Source: Canna indica
Lineage: Eukaryota > Streptophyta > Magnoliopsida > Zingiberales > Cannaceae
NCBI GenBank assembly: GCA_034359265.1
Contig: CP136893.1
Span: 19,786,001 to 19,850,000, forward strand
Direction of reading: 5' to 3'
DNA: 64,000 bases
Below the pieces are notes generated by a model, which saw only the letters and a list, made by a program, of their open reading frames with translations, ran no database searches and was not told the DNA's origin. Of the stretch, positions 11,601 through 21,912 are shown piece by piece (the first letter of the stretch is position 1; the number at the start of each line of letters is the position of its first letter). Made by a program: the position numbers and the translations under genes.

Positions 11601-14600
11601 CAGTGGGCCCCAGTGTCCCCAGCCTCAATCCGACACTGTAGTAAATTATGTTGTGATAAATGGTAACACCTTCTTCCTGCATGACCATTATAGTTTTGAT
11701 CTTTGTTTTGAAGAATGTAATGTGTTTCAAACTGAGAATCGAATGACCTTTTGTTAAAATAAAATAATAGATATACACCAAACAAGTAAATTGACATTCG
11801 CCTATCCTGAGCATCTTGGAGTTGAGTTTCCAGCATGTGATTCGGTTCACCTAGAGTTATTTTTAGCTGTCCAAAAAATTCATTGAAATTGAATGACACA
11901 AAAAATAGTGCAAGATTGTTATACGTTTGTTGGTTGTCTGCTTTAAGAGAGTGGAACAATCATTAATCATTTTAAATATTGGAAATAATCTCTTTTCTAT
12001 TTCCACTGCCCGGAAGTTTATTTGGCGACTGTAGCTCTGTACTTAATAAAAACATGCATAAATCTTTCAGCCCTTTTAATGGGGTCTTCAAATTCTTTGC
12101 TAGAAACTGAAGGTGGTAAAATGTCCTGCAGGCAGGTTATGTTGGAGAAGATGTTGAGTCGATATTGTACAAGTTACTAATGGTATGATTTTAGATTATC
12201 CATCCTCAAAAACTTCAAATTTCTTGCTATTGTTATATACTCTAGAAATATGTTTCTCTCTATTGATAAAGTCTCAGCACTATTATTTCAATGCATGATG
12301 CCCTTTTCTTGTCATGAGTTCTTTGTTTGCATGGTCAAATTAATGTAACTTAGACATAATTATGATGTTTTTTTTCCAAGCTAAATACTTTTCATGATTT
12401 ATCTAAGTTTTACTGTTAGCCATAAGAAAGTATCGCCAGTAGTTCATGAAACCAATTTTATCATTCTTCTTTTCTACTTTTGAGCTACTCTCTTACTACA
12501 TTGCAGGGATTTATGCTACTATACAATTTCTACTCTCTGATTTTTTTTAATCTTCTAATTAGGTCCTTAGTGGCCACAAACAAATGTCCTTTAATTAGTT
12601 TCATGATGTCACCCCACTGACTTGAGTTTGGGTAAGAATTATGACATCGTAACTTTCTAAAGAAGTCACTTTCCAAGATGTTTTAGTCTTTTAGAGATAA
12701 AGGGCCTTATCCCCTGTATAAGGGACCAGTTAAGGACCTCAGGCTAACAAAAGTAAGAAACAGAGTTAGAAAGTTTATGAAGTCCTGATTTTGTCAGAAA
12801 TCATCATATAGATGGAAGCATGCATTGGTTTCCTTCTTTTTCACTTCTTGCAGATGACTGGGAACTGTCAACTTTGAAGTTCTTGATGCATTTAACGATT
12901 TAGCTGAAAACTCCTCTAAAATTTTTCTGTTCCTAATTGAAGTGTTTTATGATTGTTACGAATTTGATGAATTTCCCACAAAATGATCAACTTTTTAATG
13001 TACTCCAGAAATATAATGGATCAGATTTGGCCTTCTTTAATTTTTTTGTGCTTGGGCTCCCACTTTGTTTTCTTAAGCTTTCAGTTTTTTTTTCTTGGTA
13101 GGTGTATTTGTTTGAGTTGTTTTGCAAGTTAGATTTCACTCTAGTACTTTGTATGAAGCCTTGTTATGCATATTTCCCTGCCTTTATAAGGTTGTCATGC
13201 TAAAGTTCAGTATGAATGTACTACAGAAATATAATGGTTATTCAGATTTGGCCTTCTTTACACAGTGTGCTTGGACTCCCACTTTGTTGTATGAAGTATT
13301 CATATTATATTTTCTTGGTGTGCATATTTTTTGGGTAAATGACATTGCCACCTCCTCTTGTTTTCAAAATTACACTACCACCTCCTTAACTTTGATTCAG
13401 CCACCCCCTTAGCCTAGTTGGCATTTGAATTTGTAGATTTGAATATTAAATGTCGCCACATCATAAGTTGATGACATGGATTTAAATTATACCAATTCTT
13501 ATTTAATTGTCATTAATCTAAATACAATGTAGGATATTAACTAAAGTTATTTATTTTAACCATATTTTATTAATTTTTAATCTTTAACAATTAAATATAT
13601 TGTTTAAAAAACTTAAATTCATGCCATCAAGTTATGATGATGTGGCAACATTTAATATTCAAATCTTCAAATTTAAATGCCAACTAGGCTAAGGGAGTTG
13701 ATGACTCAAAGTTAAGGGAGTGGCAGTGTAATTTTGAAAACGACAGGGGTGGAAGTGTAATAAGAGTAAGGTAAAGTGGAGGGGAGTGAAATTTGCCCTA
13801 TTTGTTTTGAGTTGTTTATATGTTGGGTTTTCACTTATTAGTGCTTTGTATGAAACCTTGTCATGTATATTTCCCACTAAATATCTTCAATTTTAACTGT
13901 ATAAGGCTGCGATGCTAAAGTTCAGTTACTGAACTAGGTTACAGATAAAAATAAAGCACAAGTAAATAATGCAAAACTCCCTCTAAGTAGATAATTGCCT
14001 CAGTATGATGGTGTGCACAGCTGGATTTTTTCCCCTTTATGCATCGATTCACCAGCTTGTCCTCCATTTTGTAATTAAAAGGTTAAATCATCTTAAATTG
14101 GCTTCCATTGGAACTCACTTCTGTTCATCGTATTTTAACTATGGTGTTGTCTGGTGCTTCCCATGGATATAGTTTATACTCCAGTTTCTCATACTACTAT
14201 CTCTTGCTTTGCCTAGGCAGCAGAGTTCAATGTGCAAGCAGCTCAACAAGGCATCGTGTACATTGATGAAGTTGATAAAATTACTAAGAAGGTTTATTGT
14301 GGTTAAGATTATTAGTTAATCATAGGCAATTAATAGGATGAAAAATTATTAAATTTCATATTGCAGGCTGAGAGCCTAAACATCGGCAGAGATGTATCTG
14401 GAGAAGGTGTTCAGCAAGCATTATTGAAAATGCTTGAAGGAACTGTAAGTCTCAGATTATTCATATTTTTTTCGTTCCATACATGCTTTCTTTTTTATCC
14501 AATAAGTTGGTATAGATATGGCCACAAGTGTTTTTTTATAATCTGTTGTACAGTGTGCGTTAGATGTGCCATTCTAATATGGACAACCAATCTCTGTAAT

Positions 14601-17600
14601 TTAGAAATGAACAACTTTTACTTTATATGGGGATTAATATTTGCAGCATACGGAAAATGGTCATGCCCGTTAAGAATATAAAATTATAGATTGGATCCCT
14701 TCTTAATAGCTTAAGCTTTTCGCAAAGATGGTCACCCAATTAAATTTAACATGGTGTTAGAGCAAGTAGGTTCTAAGTTCAAATCCCACCAATGTCACTA
14801 TTTTTTTAAAAAACCCTCCCATTTAGTTAAGTCAGTCCATATGTTGGGCCTTGGGGTGATGTGAATATAAATATATAGATAAGGCCCTTTACTAATAGCT
14901 TAAGCTTTTGGGAAAAATGGTCAACCAATCAAATTTAACAATGCCATTCCGTTATGTGAAACTGGAAAAACATTACTCTTTAATATATTTAAGTCTTTCA
15001 AGATAGGAAATGGTTGACATTTCAGTCATCACTGAAAGCATGAATTTTTCAGATGACGTAATATTCAATTTGGAATGTCAGCCTTTGAATGGGATATATC
15101 ATGATTCATGACAGCTGCAGGATTTTCATTTTTGCATTATTGAATTTTCTTTTTTGGTTTCATTTCGAATATTCATGTTCTGAGCTGTAAGGTTTGACCA
15201 AAATTTACTCCAAAACCAAAATTTTAAAATTCCATTTCTTTGTTTGATGGGTTAAGCCATAGTGCATTCGTTCATCTTTTCTGTAATATCTTGTCCATTC
15301 ATGAATGATTCTATTATGGTCCCGGGAGTAAGAGCGAGTTATGGGTCCATGAAATAGTGGATTGGGAGAAATGTGTGTAGGCGTAGGAAGGGATTCAGTG
15401 GAAAGAGAAGTGGATTTGTTTTTCCAACCTATGTTTAGGCTCGTTGGAGAGAACCTAAGATTTCCTGAGTTAAAGTACTCAAAGACTTGGGAATTTTCTG
15501 CTATGCATTCAACATTCAACATCAACAAATAAATAGGCCTACGGAGAAATAACTTCCCCCTTACAAAACATGCACTTTGCCCACTATTCCTTAACTTAAG
15601 CATAACTACCCACTTAAGCATAACTATCACAACATACACTTTGTCCACTACTCCTAACCTTGAGTATAACTACTAGACCCACTACTACCACATTCAACTA
15701 TAATCTCAAATAACAAAAACAACTAACAACAAAGACAAATAAAAATAAAGACAAGTTATCTATTTGACATTTCCTTCCTTCTTTGCCCCATGTGTATACT
15801 AAGGTCATAGGCCCATGTGTAATACTAAGGTCATAGGAGGCTTAGTAACATTACTCCCCTGTCCCAAATTGACGCTTGTCCTCAAGCGGAAAATGCGGGA
15901 AATGATTTTCTCCAGGATGTTCAATAATGTTCACTTCAGTTGTGTTGTCTTCAATTTCAATCTAGAAGAGGCATTTGCGCTGGTGTCCTCGATCAAAGGG
16001 CAATCACAGTTGAAGAGAGTCCCTTTAGCCGACGTTTTGCGTTCATAAAGACGAGACATGCTCATAGCAGAGACTATTTGATGATGTAATTCAACCTCAA
16101 CAACAATGGCTTCTTGTAAACTACTGATGTAGAGTTGGATCTTTTGGTATTGGGTTAAGGACCCCGCTCGAGCTACTAAAAGTTCAAACTGGTATTGGTA
16201 GTCCTCAACAGCCCCGACTTGCTTCAGTTTAGCTAATTCTCCAAGTTTGTTACTCCTTACGGGAGGGCCAAACCTGAGATGACATTGACGCTTGAATTCG
16301 TGCCAAGAAGGATTAGGAGTGTCAGCGAGGAATTGAAGGAACCAGAGTCGGGCAGGTCCTTCTAAATGGAATGATGCCAAACTGACCATTTCATCTTCTG
16401 GAGTTTGTTGGTGTCGGAAAAAATATTCACATCGAGTCAGCCAAGCAAGAGGGTCCTCATGGCCGTTAAAACGAGGAAAGTCAAGCTTTGTGTATCTAGG
16501 GATAGTGCAGCCTCCTGTTGAATGTTCAGATGTTGAGTCCCCCGAAAGCCCTTTTCCTTTTCTAGATTTGTTGTTATTGGCATCATTAGCAGAGGAAGAC
16601 TCCAATTTAGATGTAGCCAAGTCACAAGTAAGATCATCTAAGCGTGCTGTAATTGCATCTTGATGTGCACAGTTGGCTGCACGTTCCTCGTTGAACAGCT
16701 CCAATAATCTAGCAAGTTGTTGTTGGATTCCGTCACCCATAACGCTTGGCTCTGATACCAAAATGTTATGGTCCCGGGAGTAAGAGCGAGTTATGGGTCC
16801 GTGAAATAGTGGATTGGGAGAATGTATGTAGGTGTAGGAAGGGATTCAGTGGAAAGAGAAGTGGATTTGTTTTTCCGACCTATGTTTAGGCTCGTTGGAG
16901 AGAACCTAAGATCTCTTGAGTTAAAGTACTCAAAGACTTGGGAATGTTCTGCTATGCATTCAACATTCAACATCAACAAATAAATAGGCCTATGGAGAAA
17001 TAACTTCCCCCTTACAGAACATGCATTTTGCCCACTAGTCCTTAACTTAAGCATAACTACCCACTTAAGCATAACTACCACAACATACACTTTGCCCACT
17101 ACTCCTAACCTTGAGCAAAACTACTAGACCCAATACTACCACATTCAGCCATAATCTCAAATAACAAAAACAACTAACAACAAAGACAAATGAAAATAAA
17201 GACAAGTTATCTATTTGACATTTCCTTCCTTCTTTGCCCCATGTGTATACTAAGGTCATAGGAGGCTTAGTAACAGATTCCTTGAAGGATGCCTTAAATT
17301 TAATAGAGGTATAGTTACTTGCATGTATGTTAGGGACGATCTTCATTCTGAGGAATTTGTCTTGGCTTTTTAACTGAGTGTCCTTCATCATTCAGATAGT
17401 CAGTGTCCCTGAGAAAGGAGCCAGGAAGCAATCTCGTGGTGAGACTATACAGGTACTCATAATGATTATCTTCTAAGAAATATGCACCTTGAGATTTTTT
17501 TCAAGATACACTCTCATGTAAAACTGATGCCTTCAAATGCATTTTTTACTGTCTTAGTTTAATATTCTTCTATTTTCTATCACAATGAAGTTCAAGATCT

Positions 17601-20600
17601 AAATACCAATGTCTGTTGAATGCATGCATATGAGGAATAAAGTACATGTTTAGTTATGTATATTTGCATTGCTTCAGAGGTTTTTCTGGCAGGTAGGTAA
17701 ATAAAGGATCTAGAATCTTATTTTGATCATTAAGATGATTGTAAATTAGCAGGAAATAATTTCTTTCAGCCCAATTGAAGGAAACTAGAAAGTTCAGATG
17801 TAGTTTTTAACTTTGAGGATTCTAATAGGATTCTAATTGTCATATTTTTTCTTGGAGATTTATATAATAAAATTTACAAGGCTCAGAAATTGATTTCCAT
17901 TTAATGATTAAACGTCCATTTTCCACATAAATGATTAGACTATGACTTAAAATACTCTGATATGTGCTCTGCATTAGTCAGGAGAAGGTTATTTCCTTTT
18001 GGGCGGATTATTTTATCTTAGGGTTGTCCTAGTTAAACTTTTTAACTTGTTACTTTTGACTCTTATTATCTTTTGTCATGTTAAACCAATAATACTTTAC
18101 AACTGCTTAAATGAAACCAAGTTCAGCTTAAAAGATCTAAGAGAAAAAGGTGTGTGAAATTAAAGAAGTGATCTGAGTTTGCTGTCACAGCAGATTCTTA
18201 TTAGGTTTGCTTTAACTTAGTTCAGAATTCTCTTAACTAAGACTTCTGCTGCTTTAAATTACTTTGATCAGATGTTTGTAATGTCTTGCAGATAAACACC
18301 AAAGATATTCTTTTTATATGTGGTGGTGCTTTTGTTGGTTTGGAAAAGACTATTTCTGAAAGGTAACACCATTTCCTGATCCAAGTTACTTGCAGCAGTC
18401 CTCTCTAAAAACCCTTGCTTGTCATGGAGTATGATGGTAACCTGATTTCAATATGCAACAGACGACAAGATTCATCCATAGGATTTGGAGCACCCATACG
18501 TCTAAACCTGAGAGCTGGTGGACAAACCAATTCTGCTGTCACATCATCCTTAATGGAATCAGTAAGTTCCCTTGCAACTTACTAGCTGGAATGAACTTTT
18601 CTTTCATATAATTCATTCATATAATTTTTGACTCCAAAGCATGCCAGTGGAAGAACAATGATTGCACTAGCACATACGTGTTGATGATTTTCATAGTAAA
18701 GCTTAATATAGAAAGTGAATGTCTTTTTTATTTTTCAAAGGTTGAAAGCAGTGATCTTATAGCATATGGTCTCATCCCAGAATTCATTGGACGCTTCCCA
18801 GTTCTGGTTAGTTTGTCATCTCTAAATGAAGACCAGCTTGTTCAGGTAATGTGATCTCAATGATGTTTCTCTCTTTTCTTTTTCTCCTTCATGATCATTG
18901 TGACTCATTTTAATTTATCATTGTTGTCTTGCACTCATTCTGATTCAATTCTAATGGCTATTGCAGTGGCTTTAGCTGCTTATTAATTGACCAATAGGAT
19001 TTTAGTCATAATATTAAAAAAATAATGTGGCTTGTGTCAGTAGATTAGAGTCCAGCTAAAATGGAGATCAAACTTTGTTTGAGAAAAATGGTTGATTTTT
19101 GTATATAATAAATTTCAGCAACTTGCTTTTTCGCACATTTTGGTCACCACAGAATGTAAATTATTTATTGGAACTGTTCTTAAATCTCCTTTGCTAATTG
19201 TTGAGAAAATTAATAGATAATCAATTCCTTCTTCAGGTCCTAACAGAACCAAACAATGCCCTTGGCAAGCAATACAGAAAAATGTTTAGCATAAACAATG
19301 TAAGCTATTTTTCAAGAGTTTCATTTGTTCTTCGTCCTTTTAGAATGAGCTGCTTCATGTATTCAGTCACATTACATTGACTTCCAGGTGAAGCTTCATT
19401 TTACTGATGCTGCTCTTAGGCTGATTGCTAGAAAAGCAATGGCTAAAAATACAGGTGCTCGAGGTTTAAGAGCTATTCTGGAAAGTATTCTTACTGAAGC
19501 AATGTATGAGGTAAAATTTGTGTGACTTGTTGCTGCTCTCTCTCTCTCTCTCTCATTGTTATGTTTTTCTTTGACGATGAAAGTTTTGCCTGCAAAATAT
19601 ATTGGCATGGATCTTCTAGCTGATAAATTACCTAAACTTTTTTTTGTTATTTTTCACTATGAACATATCTCCTTTGACAATGTGTGACGTAAAGGGATAA
19701 AAGAATATGCAAAGCAACTTCCATTTTACAGTTCATCTAGATTATTATTTGGGACTGTCTGGCATCAGTCTCTAAACACGTTTGTCTGTCTGTCAAGGGG
19801 AGAGGTTTGAGTGCATCAAATTTATTTTACTTTGTCAGCTTCAGAACAAACCATAAACCAGATTCGTGATTAAATTTATGTTTCATGGATGCTTTCTAAT
19901 ACATTCTATTTCAAGTACTACATTGGGTGTTGTTAAGATGTTGAATGTAGCAAAAAGTAACTTTGACAAGGCACATCTGATTTGATCAAATCCCGTGTTC
20001 AACACTTAAGCCTCATTTGGTTGACAAGTGGTGTGAGAGGTTCTACTTTGCAGAAAGTAGGATTTCTCCCCCTTGTTTGGTTAACAGTAAATGGGAAGAA
20101 TGCAGGTAACTTCCTTCTCACTATATGCAGGAAATTACTTACCTAGCCTCATGTAAGTTGTACTTCATGCATTTTTTTAATGTGAAAATACAATTTTACT
20201 CCCAAATTTATTAATTATAATATTGTTGATTAAAATATGATATTATAATCTTATATTATATTAATATGACATTTACAAACTAAACATGTCTGTAATATTA
20301 TTAGTTTTATTAATTATGAAATTATATAATACTTAGAAATAAAGGAGATATTAGTTGTTTGATGTTTACTTTTTGGGAAATACATAGTTGAATCAAATAA
20401 CATATGAGAAGTCAATTCATAGGAAGTTAACAATTTCCTTACTATTAACCAAACATATTTTTGGTAGTTCCCACTAGGGCTGAGCAAAACCCGATCCGAC
20501 TCGGAAAAACCGACCCGAAAATTCATTTCGGGTCGGGTTATTCGGGTATTATCGGGTCGGGTCTTATTTTTGAAAATTTTGTCTACTATTTCGGGTCGGG

Positions 20601-21912
20601 TTCGGGTTCGGGTGAAAACCCCGTTTAACCCGACCCGACCCGACCCGATTTTAAATTAAATACATATTTATATTATATATATTGATAAAAGTGGTGTTGA
20701 CTTTGTGATTAGAAGGGTGGAGATAAAGTTTAGGAGGTCTTGACTTCAAGTCCTACTTGGATTATAATTTTAATACAATTGTTCACATTTTTTATCACCA
20801 TTTTCAAGATGAATTTTATTTTTTTTTATTTTTCTAAACCGAATTCGGGTTATTCGGGTTAATCGGGTCGGGGCCTGATTTTTTCGGGTTATTCAGGTCG
20901 GGCCCCGATTAAAAAATCGGGACGGGTTGGGTATAATTTTTTTGAAAATTTCGGATTAATACCCGATTGGGTCGGGTATTGACCCGACTCGCCCGATGCT
21001 CAGCCCTAGTTCTCACGAAGTTCATGTGAAAGTTAATTCATAGAAAGTACAACTTTTGATCGGAAAGTACTTCCCATGTGAACTAAATAAGTGCATAGAT
21101 GTTTAGATTGTTTCTTGAATTGGATATGGTGGCCCTGCAATAGATAAGGGGCCTGGTGTAGAACAAAATCACATTCAAGTTTGAGATCATTAGAATCTGA
21201 TGAATTCTTCATTTGGTGCACTTGATTTCAGATCCCAGATGTGAAGCCAGGAAGTGAAAGAGTAGATGCAGTTGTCGTAGATGAAGATTCCATTGGCTCC
21301 CTTGACAGACCAGGGTGTGGAGCTAAAATTCTTCGAGGAAATGGTGCACTAAAGCGACACCTTTCGCAAAACAAGGTAAATCACATCTCTTTGCATACAT
21401 TAATACACTGTTTCAAACAAGAAAGTATTTTCTGGCCCCAGTAGTTAACACAAAGTTAAAGCTTGTTCTATAAAAATATCATGGTTATTGAAGACAGTCT
21501 ACAGTTTTCATGTGTCATTGATCAGGTAGTGTTAATATTATAGCACATTCCTTTTCCTGATTGAAGTGGCAAAGTGGCCTTGGACCTTTCTATGCCCAAC
21601 TCTAGCTTTTAACAACTGTCAGTGACATGAGCCATGCATTAAAACCTCCAAAAAGTGTTATGCTGGGTTGGACATTCTTCAGTTTGATCATACATTTGTG
21701 GTATAAACTGGAACTGTGTCTCATCTAAAATGCTAAGGTTGGCGAATTTTTATGCTCGTAATGGTCGCAGCAATTACACCACCAATCCTACTCATGGATA
21801 TGTGCGTATATCTGCACCCCTACTAACATTTGAGTTCCATCTGCAGGAAAACAATGAACAGTCTGAGAGTGAAGGAGAATCAGAGCTTGCAACCGGGGTT
21901 GTCAGCCTATAA
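8616..21912 (+). CDS. CLPX: Mitochondrial ATP-dependent Clp protease ATP-binding subunit ClpX (15 exons)
   Basis: AAA+ unfoldase that feeds substrates to the ClpP peptidase in mitochondria. Exons: 8616-9446, 10565-10626, 10754-10854, 10973-11052, 12132-12182, 14217-14291, 14367-14444, 17396-17452, 18292-18362, 18462-18561, 18741-18845, 19237-19299, 19388-19510, 21232-21375, 21847-21912. All introns are GT-AG and the frame stays open for 668 codons. The N-terminus is Arg/Ala-rich with no acids, as in mitochondrial presequences. A zinc-binding CxxC pair lies at Cys72/75 and Cys114/117. Then come Walker A GPTGSGKT (327-334), the pore loop GYVG (360-363), Walker [10 protein letters not shown] (388-396), an RKQ loop (436-438; RKH in E. 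coli), the IGF loop for ClpP docking (475-477), the GRFP box (519-522) and sensor 2 GARGLR (581-586). All key ATPase residues are present. Exon 1 is GC-rich. Introns 5, 7 and 13 carry transposons. Confidence 0.95.
9447..10564 (+). other. CLPX intron 1, no separate feature seen
   Basis: Starts GTAATT and ends TGCAG. The 1.1 kb sequence is AT-rich with no coding pattern or recognisable repeat. Confidence 0.8.
11053..12131 (+). repeat. CLPX intron 4 with AT/GT microsatellites
   Basis: Between about 11460 and 11585, a roughly 55-bp unit (TTTTGAAATGAATACTC plus a TATA tract) is repeated about three times. It holds (TA)n at 11512-11530 and (GT)n(AT)n at 11557-11578. Open frames across it are repeat artefacts. 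The remainder looks like ordinary intron sequence. Confidence 0.7.
13004..13930. repeat. About 210-bp tandem duplication in CLPX intron 5
   Basis: Copy 1 (about 13004-13215) and copy 2 (about 13216-13332 plus 13799-13930) share long phrases: AGAAATATAATGG, AGATTTGGCCTTCTTTA, TCCCACTTTGTT, GCTAAAGTTCAGT. Copy 2 is split by the MITE at 13333-13798. Copy 1 shows the uninterrupted sequence of the insertion site. Confidence 0.75.
13333..13798. mobile_element. 466-bp MITE in CLPX intron 5
   Basis: Long terminal inverted repeats of about 150 bp start GGGTAAATGACA on the left and GGGCAAATTTCAC on the right in reverse complement. The flanks TATTTTTT (13325-13332) and TATTTGTT (13799-13806) are a probable 8-bp target duplication (7 of 8). 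The unfilled duplicate copy upstream reads TATTTGTT at this point, which supports these ends. It has no coding capacity. An 8-bp duplication points to hAT; 9 bp (Mutator) cannot be excluded. Confidence 0.75.
14668..14940 (+). mobile_element. TRIM retrotransposon (273 bp) in CLPX intron 7
   Basis: Two short direct LTRs lie at 14668-14751 (84 bp) and 14860-14940 (81 bp). They share TAATAGCTTAAGCTTTT, ATGGTCAnCCAAT and the end AAATTTAACA. A primer binding site, TGGTGTTAGAGC (14752-14763; two changes from TGGTATCAGAGC), follows the first LTR directly. A purine run, TTGGGGTGA, precedes the second. The flanking 5-bp duplication ATGCC is perfect (14663-14667 and 14941-14945). The internal part is only about 108 bp and codes for nothing. 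The element lies in sense to CLPX; its LTRs are moderately diverged, so it is not recent. Confidence 0.85.
15312..17275 (-). mobile_element. TR-GAG type LTR retrotransposon (LTR-gag-LTR) in CLPX intron 7
   Basis: The 5' LTR is 17275-16764 (512 bp) and the 3' LTR is 15850-15312 (539 bp) on the minus strand. They are nearly identical, apart from a duplicated block of about 27 bp in the 3' LTR (around 15785-15840). The ends are TGTTACTAAG...CCATAACA, the outermost 3' base pair having mutated. The primer binding site TGGTATCAGAGC is at 16760-16749 and a purine tract (GGGACAGGGGAGTAA) precedes the 3' LTR. The 5-bp target duplication GATTC is perfect (15307-15311 and 17276-17280). Only a gag frame lies between the LTRs, so the element needs an autonomous Gypsy partner. 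High LTR similarity points to a recent insertion, antisense to CLPX. Confidence 0.93.
15931..16740 (-). CDS. Gypsy-type gag protein of the TR-GAG element
   Basis: The intact frame has an in-frame ATG at 16761 that overlaps the primer binding site. I prefer the ATG at 16740 ([16 protein letters not shown]), which gives 269 aa. An N-terminal helical or coiled segment and a Lys/Ser-rich linker are followed by the Retrotrans_gag core. That core shows [18 protein letters not shown], the WLxxCEYFF-like motif, [24 protein letters not shown] and a [11 protein letters not shown] segment. The C-terminus ends soon after the core, with no CCHC zinc knuckle, protease or polymerase. This matches the short gag-only layout described for plant TR-GAG elements. 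No internal stop is present. Confidence 0.88.
   Translation of the reverse strand: MGDGIQQQLARLLELFNEERAANCAHQDAITARLDDLTCDLATSKLESSSANDANNNKSRKGKGLSGDSTSEHSTGGCTIPRYTKLDFPRFNGHEDPLAWLTRCEYFFRHQQTPEDEMVSLASFHLEGPARLWFLQFLADTPNPSWHEFKRQCHLRFGPPVRSNKLGELAKLKQVGAVEDYQYQFELLVARAGSLTQYQKIQLYISSLQEAIVVEVELHHQIVSAMSMSRLYERKTSAKGTLFNCDCPLIEDTSANASSRLKLKTTQLK
17453..18291 (+). other. CLPX intron 8, no separate feature seen
   Basis: The intron starts GTACTC and ends TTGCAG. Ordinary AT-rich intron sequence with no repeat or coding pattern that I can recognise. Confidence 0.7.
20009..21093. mobile_element. Possible MITE-like element hosting the hAT insertion, CLPX intron 13
   Basis: The left edge (CTCATTTGGTTGACAAGTGG) and the reverse complement of the right edge (ACTTATTTAGTTCACATGGG) are loosely similar. 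AGAAAGTA-type motifs occur just inside each end. This would be a diverged TIR element of about 550 bp before the hAT insertion. The similarity is weak and no target duplication was found. Confidence 0.3.
20475..21008. mobile_element. Non-autonomous hAT element (534 bp) in CLPX intron 13
   Basis: The ends are TAGGGCTGAGCAAAACCCGA and, inverted, TAGGGCTGAGCATCGGGCGA. The 8-bp flanks GTTCCCAC (20467-20474) and GTTCTCAC (21009-21016) match at 7 of 8 bases, as expected for a hAT target duplication. Subterminal regions are packed with TCGGGT/ACCCGA repeats (20510-20650 and 20840-20990), typical transposase-binding arrays. The centre is AT-rich and non-coding. Confidence 0.88.
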
